Below are positions 35,190 through 42,766 of a DNA stretch of 64,000 bases, one piece after another. A model generated the notes under the pieces. The model was not told where the DNA came from, did no database searches, and saw nothing but the letters and a program-made list of their open reading frames with translations. The translations under genes and the position numbers were made by a program. The stretch spans positions 156,277 to 220,276 of the forward strand of contig JAIOAQ010000001.1 of assembly GCA_019873735.1 (NCBI GenBank). Reading direction: 5' to 3'. Source of the DNA: Chloroflexota bacterium. Lineage in GTDB: Bacteria; Chloroflexota; Anaerolineae; Anaerolineales; Villigracilaceae. Position 1 is the first letter of the stretch; every line of letters starts with the position of its first letter.

Positions 35190-35534
35190 ATGACTCAGGT
35201 TGGACTGCTCATGGCCTTGATCGGTATCTTGTTGGGCGTGATGACCTTTTTGGGATTGCGCGGCACCGATTGGGACTATTTACTCTACATGCTGGCATTG
35301 GTTGGAATTTTTTACGTCCGTACGCCATCAAAACTTGCACACCTGCGTTTGCATTGGAAAATTGTGGTCTTGTATGCCGCTGTCTCCAGTTTTATCACCC
35401 TGTTTTTTATTGTGCAGCGTGTGACCGGTTTGGATTTCAATTTATCGCTGGCGGCCTCTTTTTTGATTGGGAGTTTTGCCCTGCTCTTTTTAGATCGTTT
35501 GGACGGGAAATATCAGGCGCCAACCAAAGACTGA
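35190..35534 (+). CDS. Four-helix membrane protein of unknown function
   Basis: A 114-residue protein with four likely membrane helices: GLLMALIGILLGVMTFLGL, YLLYMLALVGIFYV, WKIVVLYAAVSSFITLFFIV and LSLAASFLIGSFALLFL, with a polar C-terminal tail. The start has GGGAG seven bases upstream. I do not recognise a family. It precedes rel by 27 bases on the same strand and could be cotranscribed with it, but no shared function is suggested by the sequence. Confidence 0.7.
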   Translation: MTQVGLLMALIGILLGVMTFLGLRGTDWDYLLYMLALVGIFYVRTPSKLAHLRLHWKIVVLYAAVSSFITLFFIVQRVTGLDFNLSLAASFLIGSFALLFLDRLDGKYQAPTKD

Positions 35535-35561
35535 TTTACTTCCTGCCTTATTGGTTGAAAG

Positions 35562-37703
35562 ATGGCTCAGGTAAATGTTTTCTCTGACGTTGATGATATT
35601 CTTGAATATGCCAGCACTGCAGGCGGCGTGTTGGCATACGAAACGGTCAAGCGCGCCTATCAATTAGCGTGCGAGGCTCATGCCGGTCAATTTCGCAAGT
35701 CTGGCGAACCTTACATTACGCATTGCATTGCTGTCGCCCGGATATTGAAAGACCTGAACGTGGATGCCGCTACCATTGCGGCAGGCTTTTTGCACGATGT
35801 TCTGGAAGACACATCGTATCGGGTGGAAACCTTGCGCGAAACGGTGGGGGAAGAGATACTCAATCTTGTTGAGGGCGTAACCAAACTCAAAATTGTGGAG
35901 GATATGACCAACCGTCCTTACGAGGACGAGGCCGAAAGTTTCCGCAAGATGTTTCTGGCAATGGCAGAAGACTTGCGGATTGTGATGATTAAACTGGCCG
36001 ACCGCCTCCACAATATGCGCACCCTAAGCGCCCTTTCGCCGGACCGACAGATGCGCATCGCCAAAGAGACGCTGGAGGTCTGGGCGCCTCTGGCCAACCG
36101 CATGGGCATCTGGCAACTCAAGAGTGAACTGGAAGACCTCTCGTTTCGGGTGACCAACCCGCAACTGTATCTTGAAATTGGAAGTTACCTCTCTGAACAT
36201 CAGGCTGACCGCCAAAAGGAAATGGACGCCATTCGCAAAAAGTTGGATGGCGTCCTGCGCGAACATCACTTGCCGGCTACGGTGCTTGGCCGGCCCAAGC
36301 ATATTTATTCCATTTACCAGAAAATACGTCGCAAGGGATTGCCGCTTGAGAAAATCTACGACATCCGTGCTGTGCGTATCATCGTCCCCGAAGTGGCCGA
36401 CTGCTATTCGGCGTTGGGCGTGATTCATACCACCTGGCCGCCCATCCCGGGCGAGTTCGATGACTATATTGCTTCTCCGAAGGATAACGGCTACCGGTCG
36501 CTTCATACAGCGGTTTACTATGAAGACGGGCGTCCTTTAGAAGTGCAGATTCGCACCCGCGAGATGGATATCCAGGCCGAATTTGGCATCGCGGCCCACT
36601 GGAAATACAAAGAGGGTGGCCGTTCTAGCAGTTACGACGAACGCATCAATTGGCTGCGAATGATGATGGAGTGGCGGCAGGAAGTCAGCGACCCGACCAC
36701 TTTTCTGGACGGGATGAAGACGGATATTTTCCAGGACCGTGTTTATGCCTTCACCCCGCGCGGAGACATCATTGACCTGCCGGCCGGTTCCACGCCGATT
36801 GATTTTGCCTACATGGTACACACCGACATTGGCCATCGCTGCCGCGGGGCCAAGGTAAACGGCAAACTTGTCCCGCTGGACTATGTCTTGAAGACCGGCG
36901 AGCAGGTCGAAATCCTGACCACGAAACGGGGAGGCCCCAGCCGAGATTGGCTCAATAGCAATCTGAACCTGGTCAAGACGCAACGCGCCCGCTCAAAAAT
37001 TCGAGCGTGGTTCAAGAAACAGGATCGCGAACAGAACCTGACGCAAGGACGATTGTTGCTGGAGCGTGAGTTGCATCGTCTTGGCATCAGTGACGTCAAT
37101 TTTGAGAAACTGGCCCGCGACATGGAGTATCGCTCGTCAGACGATCTCTTCATTGCCTTGGGCTGCGGCGACCTGTCCATTGGGCGCGTGGTCAAGTTGC
37201 TGAGTGAGTATGAGCCAATTCAGGATGAATTGCCTCCCATGAGTGCGCCCAGCCCTGCTGCCACAGATGCCGTTAACGTCGTCGGCCTGAAGGGGTTATT
37301 GACCAGCATGGCGCGCTGTTGCAATCCCATGCCTGGCGATCAGATTGTCGGTTATGTCACGCGTGGCCGCGGCGTCAGCATTCATCGCAGCGATTGCCCC
37401 AATATCCTGCGCACCCGAGACCGCGAACGGTTGGTGCAGGTCTCGTGGGGTGCCCAGATTCGCACCTATCCGGTGCCGGTTCACATTCGTGCTTTTGACC
37501 GTCAGGGCTTGATGAGTGACGTGACCGCACTGCTCAACAACGAAGGCATTAACATGATTGACGCCAACGTTAATGTCAGCCACAACATGGCGTATATGAA
37601 GTTGGTTTTGGAAGTGCGAGACCTCTCGCAACTCTCGCGCATTTTAACCCGCATGGAAAACCTGCCGAACGTGCTTGAAGTCCAGCGCGTCAAACCCGGT
37701 TGA
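35562..37703 (+). CDS. rel: Bifunctional (p)ppGpp synthetase/hydrolase Rel
   Basis: A 713-residue long RelA/SpoT homologue controlling the stringent response. Order: HD hydrolase domain (ITHCIAVARILKDL; GFLHDVLEDT), synthetase domain (GRPKHIYSIYQKIRRKG; ASPKDNGYRSLHTAVYYEDG; VQIRTREMDIQAEFGIAAHW), TGS domain (RVYAFTPRGDIIDLPAGST), a Cys-containing region (MARCCNPMPGDQIVGY; RSDCPN) and a C-terminal ACT domain (HIRAFDRQGLMSDVTALL). The HD residues are intact, so it should both make and break ppGpp. Length is typical. It follows a small membrane-protein gene, with moeA downstream under its own promoter. Confidence 0.97.
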   Translation: MAQVNVFSDVDDILEYASTAGGVLAYETVKRAYQLACEAHAGQFRKSGEPYITHCIAVARILKDLNVDAATIAAGFLHDVLEDTSYRVETLRETVGEEILNLVEGVTKLKIVEDMTNRPYEDEAESFRKMFLAMAEDLRIVMIKLADRLHNMRTLSALSPDRQMRIAKETLEVWAPLANRMGIWQLKSELEDLSFRVTNPQLYLEIGSYLSEHQADRQKEMDAIRKKLDGVLREHHLPATVLGRPKHIYSIYQKIRRKGLPLEKIYDIRAVRIIVPEVADCYSALGVIHTTWPPIPGEFDDYIASPKDNGYRSLHTAVYYEDGRPLEVQIRTREMDIQAEFGIAAHWKYKEGGRSSSYDERINWLRMMMEWRQEVSDPTTFLDGMKTDIFQDRVYAFTPRGDIIDLPAGSTPIDFAYMVHTDIGHRCRGAKVNGKLVPLDYVLKTGEQVEILTTKRGGPSRDWLNSNLNLVKTQRARSKIRAWFKKQDREQNLTQGRLLLERELHRLGISDVNFEKLARDMEYRSSDDLFIALGCGDLSIGRVVKLLSEYEPIQDELPPMSAPSPAATDAVNVVGLKGLLTSMARCCNPMPGDQIVGYVTRGRGVSIHRSDCPNILRTRDRERLVQVSWGAQIRTYPVPVHIRAFDRQGLMSDVTALLNNEGINMIDANVNVSHNMAYMKLVLEVRDLSQLSRILTRMENLPNVLEVQRVKPG

Positions 37704-37725
37704 CTCTTCCCAAATCAATAAAAGT

Positions 37726-37734
37726 TGGTATAAT
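37726..37734 (+). promoter_or_regulatory. Extended -10 promoter of moeA
   Basis: TGG-TATAAT (hexamer 37729-37734) lies 20 bases before the moeA ATG at 37755. A TTGACT at 37700-37705 is 23 bases upstream, too far for a standard -35, so the TGN extension probably matters. The discriminator after the box is GC-rich (CTCGCCGC). Confidence 0.5.
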
Positions 37735-37754
37735 CTCGCCGCTTGGTGGACGAG

Positions 37755-38987
37755 ATGACCTTAATCAGCGTGGACGAAGCGCGTCAGCGCATTCTTGATT
37801 CGTTACCCCCCGTCAACACCCTTGACCTGCCTTTGCGCACTTGCATGGGGCGGGTGCTGGCAGGTGACATCCGGGCTGGCGTAGAACTCCCCTCTTTTGA
37901 CAACTCAGGCATGGACGGCTTTGCCGTGCGCGCGGCAGACACCCTGGGCGCATCTCCCGCTTCTCCCCGGACCCTGCGCGTGGTTGCCGATATTCCGGCC
38001 GGAACCATGCCTCAGCAGCCGATTGGCCCCGGCGAAGCGGCGCGCATCATGACCGGCGCTCCCATCCCGCCGGGAGCAGATGCGGTTGTGCCGGTAGAAG
38101 ATACCGACTTCAACTATCGTTTGGCAGGCGAGCCCGCCCCGCAAAATGTGAATGTGTTCCAGCCCGTCAAGCCGGGGCGCAATATCCGCTTGCGTGGTAG
38201 CGACGTTGCCTTAGGGCAGGTGGTGATGCAGAGCGGGCAAAGGCTGCGCGCCCAAGATTTGGGCCTGCTTTCTATGCTGGGATTTGCCTCTGTGCCGGTT
38301 TATCGCCAGCCTCGGATGGCCCTCTTCTCTGGCGGCGACGAACTGATCCTGGTGGACGAACCCCTTGTCCCCGGCAAGGTCCGCGACGCCAATGCTTATA
38401 CCCTGACAGCCCTGGCGCAGAGCGCCGGTGCAGAAGTCATCTTCCTGGGAATCGCCGCCGACGCACGCGAGTCCGTACAGAACGTGCTTGAGCGGGCCGT
38501 TGAGCAGCAAGTGGACTTGATTGTCTCCTCGGCGGGCGTGAGCGTTGGCGCCTTTGACTTTGTCAAAGAAGTGGTAGAGAGCCGGGGACATCTGAATTTT
38601 TGGAAAGTCAATATGCGCCCGGGCAAGCCGCTGACCTTTGGGGCCTATCGAGATATCCCCTTCTTTGGCTTGCCGGGCAATCCCGTTTCTGCTTTTATCG
38701 GCTTTGAGGTCTTTGTCCGCCCGGCAATTGAACGCCTGAGCGGTTGTCGCTGTGGAGCGCGGCCGATTCAAAAAGTGTTGTTGGATGAAGCCATCGAATC
38801 GGACGGGCGCGAAAGTTACCTGCGGGCAGTAGTGAGTGATGTAAATGGCCAGCTTCGGGCGCGTCTGACCGGCCATCAGGGTTCAGGCAACCTGCTTTCG
38901 CTGGTGCAGGCAAATGCTTTACTGATTATCCCCTCTGGTGTAAAATCGCTCCCGCCCGGCGCAAGTGTAGATGCCTGGCTGCTGTGA
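37755..38987 (+). CDS. moeA: Molybdopterin molybdenumtransferase MoeA
   Basis: A 410-residue enzyme that inserts molybdate into adenylated molybdopterin, the last step of molybdenum cofactor assembly. Motifs: VELPSFDNSGMDGFAVRA, RIMTGAPIPPGADAVVPVEDT, FSGGDELI, DANAYTLTAL, VSSAGVSVGAFDFVKEVV, VNMRPGKPLTFG, and FFGLPGNPVSAFIGFEVFV. Length is typical. I place the start at ATG 37755, where GGTGG lies six bases upstream and a -10 box fits; the frame extends to a TTG at 37743. No other molybdenum cofactor gene is nearby. MogA or tungsten-specific homologues are unlikely. Confidence 0.94.
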   Translation: MTLISVDEARQRILDSLPPVNTLDLPLRTCMGRVLAGDIRAGVELPSFDNSGMDGFAVRAADTLGASPASPRTLRVVADIPAGTMPQQPIGPGEAARIMTGAPIPPGADAVVPVEDTDFNYRLAGEPAPQNVNVFQPVKPGRNIRLRGSDVALGQVVMQSGQRLRAQDLGLLSMLGFASVPVYRQPRMALFSGGDELILVDEPLVPGKVRDANAYTLTALAQSAGAEVIFLGIAADARESVQNVLERAVEQQVDLIVSSAGVSVGAFDFVKEVVESRGHLNFWKVNMRPGKPLTFGAYRDIPFFGLPGNPVSAFIGFEVFVRPAIERLSGCRCGARPIQKVLLDEAIESDGRESYLRAVVSDVNGQLRARLTGHQGSGNLLSLVQANALLIIPSGVKSLPPGASVDAWLL

Positions 38988-39044
38988 AAGATAGTTTTTC
39001 TGTGAATAAGAACTCATTCTAGTGTTACCGAGGAGGAAATATTT

Positions 39045-39272
39045 ATGCCCCGCATTCGTTGCCGTTACATTGACTGCATCTTCCTGGATGATGGGTATTG
39101 CAGTGCCGCCGCTGTCGAGATTGATCCCGATACCGGTTGTGCTACCTATGCCCCCAACGAAGAAGACCTGCTGGATAAAGATTGGGAAGAAGACGAATTA
39201 GAAGAATGGGAAGACACCGAACTTGAAGACGAAGAAGATTCCTGGCTTGACGACGAAGACGATGAAATCTAA
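39045..39272 (+). CDS. Small protein: DUF1540-like Cys motif plus acidic tail
   Basis: A 75-residue protein. Residues 6-32 contain four cysteines (C6, C11, C19, C32) arranged as in DUF1540: IRCRYIDCIFLDDGYC, a following AAAVEI strand, and GCATYAP. This may bind a metal ion. Residues about 37-75 are nearly all Glu, Asp, Trp and Leu (for example EEDELEEWEDTELEDEEDS), giving a strongly negative tail. GAGGAGGAAAT precedes the ATG, which suggests strong translation. A terminator follows at once (39278-39301), so it is a one-gene unit. The function is unknown; DNA- or RNA-mimicry or binding to a basic partner is only a possibility. Confidence 0.75.
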   Translation: MPRIRCRYIDCIFLDDGYCSAAAVEIDPDTGCATYAPNEEDLLDKDWEEDELEEWEDTELEDEEDSWLDDEDDEI

Positions 39273-39277
39273 AATGG

Positions 39278-39301
39278 AAGAACCTCCGCAAGGGGGTTCT
39301 T
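39278..39301 (+). terminator. Intrinsic terminator after the Cys/acidic protein
   Basis: AAGAACCTCC (39278-39287) pairs with GGGGGTTCTT (39292-39301), with one T-G wobble and a GCAA tetraloop, six bases after the stop codon. The run of T after the stem is short (TTCTT, TCTG). Confidence 0.7.
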
Positions 39302-39349
39302 TCTGTAAATAAGCATTCTCAAAACTTGATACCCCAAGGAGTTATTACT

Positions 39350-40117
39350 ATGCGCCTGGCCATTACCCGTCAGATCAGCCCCGCCATGCCCAACTGCGAA
39401 CTGACACATCTTGATCGTAAGCCCATTGACCTTGAACTGGCCCGCCTTCAGCATCGCCAGTATGAACAAACCCTGCGCGATTTGGGCTTTGAGGTCATTT
39501 CTCTGCCTGCCGAACCTGATCTGCCCGATTCGGTCTTTGTTGAGGATACGGCCCTGGTATTGGATGAGTGCGCCATTATGACCCGTCCCGGCGCCGATTC
39601 GCGCAAACCAGAAGTGGAATCAATCGCCCGCGTTCTGCAACAATACCGCCAGTTGTATTACATCCAGCCGCCGGGAACGGTAGATGGCGGCGACATTCTG
39701 CGTATCGGCAAAGAGATTTTTGTGGGGCTGACCAGCCGCAGCAACAACGCGGCCATTGAGCAAATGCAATCCATTTTGGCGCCTTATGGCTATCGCGTCC
39801 AGGGCGTACCGGTGACCGGCTGCCTGCATCTCAAAACGGCCGTCACCCAGGTAGCCGAAAAGACTCTGCTTATCAACCCGTCTTGGGTGGAAAAACGTTT
39901 CTTTTCCGGTTTTGACTTTATTGAGGTAGATCCCTCTGAGCCATTTGCTGCCAATGCCGTCTATGTGGGCGGCGAGATCATTTACCCCGCGGCGTTCCCG
40001 CTTACCCGCGCCCGGCTAGAGGCTGCCGGCATTCGCATGCGCCTTGTGGACGCCAGTGAGGTGGCTAAGGCGGAGGGGGCAGTCACCTGTTGCTCGCTCC
40101 TCTTTGAGGTCCGTTAG
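39350..40117 (+). CDS. Dimethylarginine dimethylaminohydrolase-like enzyme
   Basis: A 255-residue member of the guanidino-modifying (amidinotransferase) superfamily. It has DLPDSVFVEDTALVLDE, TVDGGDILRIGKEIFVG, the active-site His in GCLHLKTAVT and the C-terminal catalytic cysteine in AVTCCSLLFE (residue 247-248). Enzymes of this kind hydrolyse methylarginines to citrulline and a methylamine. The start is the ATG at 39350, eight bases after AAGGAG. The duplicated creatininase gene follows by 20 bases, which suggests a shared path for guanidino compounds. Arginine deiminase-like activity is a less likely alternative. The natural substrate is unproven. Confidence 0.86.
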   Translation: MRLAITRQISPAMPNCELTHLDRKPIDLELARLQHRQYEQTLRDLGFEVISLPAEPDLPDSVFVEDTALVLDECAIMTRPGADSRKPEVESIARVLQQYRQLYYIQPPGTVDGGDILRIGKEIFVGLTSRSNNAAIEQMQSILAPYGYRVQGVPVTGCLHLKTAVTQVAEKTLLINPSWVEKRFFSGFDFIEVDPSEPFAANAVYVGGEIIYPAAFPLTRARLEAAGIRMRLVDASEVAKAEGAVTCCSLLFEVR

Positions 40118-40137
40118 AACCGAGCGGGGAGTTGCCG

Positions 40138-41259
40138 GTGGCGGAATATTTTTCTTACGATGAGTTAACCTGGCCCGAAGTCGCTGTTTTGCGGCGCGAC
40201 GTTCCCCTGGTCCTGCCGCTCGGTTCCGGCTACGACCTGGGCCGGTTAGCCGAATCCCTGGGAGATCCGCCCCGTATTGGCCTGCTGCCGCCTGTCCCTT
40301 ACGGGTGGCGCGGCAGCCCGATCGAAGTACCGGAGCCGCTGCTGGGTGCTTTCATTGCCAACTTGCTGGACAGCCTGCGCGAGGGCGGATTTACGCGCGT
40401 ATATGCCCTGACCCCGCCAGGCCTGGGGTTGGGCCTGGGCGCGCAGGCGATTCGGCAGCCCTGTGAGGTACTGGCTCCTTATCGGCTTGGAGATGAGCAG
40501 CGCGACAAGGTGGTGCTTGTGCCGGTCGGTCATACCGAACAGCACGCCTTGCATCTGCCCTTGAACGTAGATACCGTCTGTATTGAGGCCGTAGCCCAGG
40601 GCACAGCCGCGGCTGCGCCAGATCAGGCTGTTTGTTTGCCGGTCATGCCTTATGGCGTCAGTATGCACGCTCAGGCGTTTGCCGGAACGCTTAATGCGGG
40701 CGGCCGCACCTTTGAAGATTTTTATCTGGCCGTTGTGGATGCGCTGGTTGCCCGCGGCTTTGAACGCCTTTATCTCTTAAGCGGCCACGGAGGCAACTCT
40801 TCGTTTCTGGTCAATGTGGTCAAGTATGCTGGCGAACGTCACCCACAGGCTTTTATCGCCACAGCCTTCCTGTATCTTTCTGGCGCCCAGGGCGTAGCCG
40901 CGCTTGAGAAATACCGGCTTTCCAAGATTGGCGGGATGGGGCACGCTTGTGAACTGGAGACCTCGCTCATGCTTCACCTGCGGCCTGAACTGGTGGACAT
41001 GTCCAAGGTGGTGGACGAAACCGATTTTATTGCCACGCCGAATTACTATATGGATTGGGTGGAAGGCGGCGCCCTGGTTGCCAATCCGCCCTGGGAGGAT
41101 GATACCCGCACGGGCGCATATGGAGCCGGCTCCCTGGCAACGGCCGAGCATGGCAAAATCTGGCTGGAAGCGGCGATTGCCGAAAAGGTTTTACACGTGG
41201 CCGAGATTCATGAGCAGTACATGCGCCGTCGGGCCAGGCGGCAGGCTGGCCTGGGATGA
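40138..41259 (+). CDS. Creatininase family protein with degenerate N-terminal copy
   Basis: A 373-residue protein, longer than ordinary creatininases (about 250). The C-terminal part (about 120-373) is a full creatininase fold with the metal motif GHTEQHALHLPLNVD (Glu134, His136, Asp145), VMPYGVSMHAQAFAGT and the SGHGGNSS loop (His217). The N-terminal part (about 1-110) repeats the same order in decayed form: LTWPEV, LVLPLGS (no metal ligands follow), GLLPPVPYGW and LREGGFTRVYAL, but with no HGGN. This looks like an internal duplication with one inactive copy. The start is GTG at 40138 with GGGGAG six bases upstream; a TTG at 40132 is too close to it. The creatininase family also holds formamide and other amidohydrolases, so substrate is uncertain. 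Confidence 0.85.
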   Translation: MAEYFSYDELTWPEVAVLRRDVPLVLPLGSGYDLGRLAESLGDPPRIGLLPPVPYGWRGSPIEVPEPLLGAFIANLLDSLREGGFTRVYALTPPGLGLGLGAQAIRQPCEVLAPYRLGDEQRDKVVLVPVGHTEQHALHLPLNVDTVCIEAVAQGTAAAAPDQAVCLPVMPYGVSMHAQAFAGTLNAGGRTFEDFYLAVVDALVARGFERLYLLSGHGGNSSFLVNVVKYAGERHPQAFIATAFLYLSGAQGVAALEKYRLSKIGGMGHACELETSLMLHLRPELVDMSKVVDETDFIATPNYYMDWVEGGALVANPPWEDDTRTGAYGAGSLATAEHGKIWLEAAIAEKVLHVAEIHEQYMRRRARRQAGLG

Positions 41260-41297
41260 AACAAAACAAGCCGCAAGACTGCGGCTTGTTTTGTTTT
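41259..41297. terminator. Bidirectional intrinsic terminator
   Basis: A perfect 17-bp stem: AAACAAAACAAGCCGCA (41259-41275) with TGCGGCTTGTTTTGTTT (41280-41296) around AGAC. The A-rich and T-rich arms give a U-tract in both directions. It ends both the creatininase gene and the convergent membrane-protein gene at 41316. Confidence 0.85.
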
Positions 41298-41315
41298 ACG
41301 GGGCGATTGAAATCG

Positions 41316-41519
41316 CTATTTGCGGGTGGACAGGTTGAAGAGCGTGTACAGCGGGCAGAACGAGACGATGCTGGTCAGTACAAAGATAATGGCCAGGACC
41401 AGCAGGATGGTGCCCAGCACGCCAGACACGGCGCCCGTGAAGTAGAGGACGACAAAAATAGCCGCTGCGATCAGGCGAATAATGCGATCGGTTTGACCCA
41501 TGTTTTTGTTGAGTTTCAT
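41316..41519 (-). CDS. DUF2892 (YgaP-like) membrane protein
   Basis: A 67-residue protein with the DUF2892 pattern: MGQTDRIIRLIAAAIFVVLY, then GAVSGVLGTILLVLAIIFVL, and the conserved SFCPLYTLFNLST end. It has two membrane helices with a hairpin topology, and the C-terminal Cys-Pro-Leu-Tyr motif is characteristic. Family members are often found with rhodanese or cytochrome-like proteins, but their job is not settled. CCTAAGGAG precedes the ATG. It is preceded, on the same strand, by the 34-residue ORF at 41542-41646, only 22 bases away, so they form a small operon. Confidence 0.85.
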   Translation of the reverse strand: MKLNKNMGQTDRIIRLIAAAIFVVLYFTGAVSGVLGTILLVLAIIFVLTSIVSFCPLYTLFNLSTRK

Positions 41520-41541
41520 TTCGGTTTTCTCCTTAGGATTT

Positions 41542-41646
41542 TTATGAGATTAGATTTTGGATAAGAATGGTCAGCCCGGCAATCAGGCCGATACAGATGA
41601 GACAGATCAGGGCAAGTTTGATGACTTTGCTTTTTGTATCGTCCAT
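41542..41646 (-). CDS. 34-residue single-helix membrane peptide
   Basis: Not a conventional annotated-size gene, but well supported: ATG at 41646 with AAGGAG five bases upstream, and TAA at 41544-41542. The peptide has a charged N-terminus (MDDTKSKVIK) and one hydrophobic stretch (LALICLICIGLIAGLTILI), ending QNLIS. It has two cysteines within the helix. The next gene downstream on the same strand is the DUF2892 protein, so the two are probably translated from one transcript. Its function is unknown; many such peptides regulate or attach to membrane complexes. Confidence 0.6.
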   Translation of the reverse strand: MDDTKSKVIKLALICLICIGLIAGLTILIQNLIS

Positions 41647-41734
41647 CTACACTCCTTCAATCGGACAATTTCTATCATATTCGTTTGATGCGAAAAACCG
41701 GAAAAAGTTGCAAGACGCGAGACGAAGAGTCTTG

Positions 41735-41740
41735 TATAAT
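41735..41740 (+). promoter_or_regulatory. -10 box upstream of the glycolipid cassette
   Basis: TATAAT lies in the divergent gap between the 34-residue ORF and the family 2 glycosyltransferase gene. A possible -35 TTGCAA (41708-41713) is 21 bases away, so it is weak. The leader to the ATG at 41840 would be about 90 bases; an earlier in-frame ATG at 41771 is also downstream of it. Confidence 0.4.
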
Positions 41741-41839
41741 AGCCCCGTATAGCCAGCGCCGGTTTGTGGCATGAGACCGCCTGGCTTAAATCCAAAGTCC
41801 TTTAGGACGGGAAGAAAGCATCCTTGCTTCGAGAATCTT

Positions 41840-42766
41840 ATGCAGTCCAATAAACCAAAAATTTCCATTGTTGTCCCCGCGTACAATGAGGGCGAGGTCA
41901 TTGCAGCGTTTTTGCGCAGGTTGCTTCAGGTAATAGCAGAGAACAAGTGGGATGCCGAAGTTCTGGTTGTTGACGATGGCTCATCCGACCAGACGGCAGA
42001 GGCGGCGCGCCAGAGCGGCGTGCGCTTGCTTCAGCATCCCTACAACATTGGCTATGGGGCGGCGCTCAAGACTGGCTATCGCCATGCGCGCGGCGAAATC
42101 ATTGTCACAATTGACGGCGACGGCCAGCATGATCCGGCCGATATTGCGCGTCTGCTGGCGCTGATTGACCGCTATGATATGGTGGTCGGGAGCCGCAGTC
42201 ACGGTTCTCAGACGGCTTTTCATCGCGACCTGGCCAATGCGATTTACAACCGCCTGGCGTCTTACGTGACGCGCCGGAAGATCGAGGACCTGACCTCGGG
42301 TTTGCGCGCCGTACGCGCGCATATTGTGCGGCAGTTCATGTATCTGCTTCCAAACACGTTTTCGTCATCTGCTACGATCACCCTGTCGGTGCTGCGCGCC
42401 GGCTACAGCCTGGCCTATGTCCCTATCCGCGTCACCCGCCGGGCCGGTAAAAGCAAGAGCAAGATACGTCTGCTCGAAGATGGGTTGCGCTTCCTGCTCA
42501 TCATTCTGAAGATTGCTGTTTTCTTCTCGCCGCTTAAAATCTTTGTGCCTTTGAGTGCGGTTATGTTTCTGACGGGGCTTGGATACGGCCTGGTGCGTGT
42601 CCTTTTGTGGCACACCAACTACGGCTCGACCTCCGCCTTGCTCATTTCTACATCTGTGTTGATTTTCATGGTTGGGTTGGTTTCGGAACAAATTGCCCAA
42701 CTGCGTTTTGACCGCAGCGAACCGGTACAGCCCATTTCTGATTCTCTTGACGGAAGCGAAAAATGA
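41840..42766 (+). CDS. Family 2 glycosyltransferase, membrane-anchored
   Basis: A 308-residue GT2 enzyme resembling dolichol-phosphate sugar synthases. The catalytic part has ISIVVPAYNEGEVI, VLVVDDGSSDQT, NIGYGAALKTGYRHA and ITIDGDGQHDPADI (DXD-like), then DLTSGLRAVRA. Two C-terminal membrane helices (near 225-290) follow. It probably moves a sugar from a nucleotide donor to polyprenyl phosphate at the inner face. I prefer the ATG at 41840, where the GT2 fold begins; the frame opens at 41771 and the ribosome-binding site is weak for both. The next gene overlaps by four bases (ATGA), tying it to the sulfotransferase and the flippase-like gene. Confidence 0.86.
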   Translation: MQSNKPKISIVVPAYNEGEVIAAFLRRLLQVIAENKWDAEVLVVDDGSSDQTAEAARQSGVRLLQHPYNIGYGAALKTGYRHARGEIIVTIDGDGQHDPADIARLLALIDRYDMVVGSRSHGSQTAFHRDLANAIYNRLASYVTRRKIEDLTSGLRAVRAHIVRQFMYLLPNTFSSSATITLSVLRAGYSLAYVPIRVTRRAGKSKSKIRLLEDGLRFLLIILKIAVFFSPLKIFVPLSAVMFLTGLGYGLVRVLLWHTNYGSTSALLISTSVLIFMVGLVSEQIAQLRFDRSEPVQPISDSLDGSEK

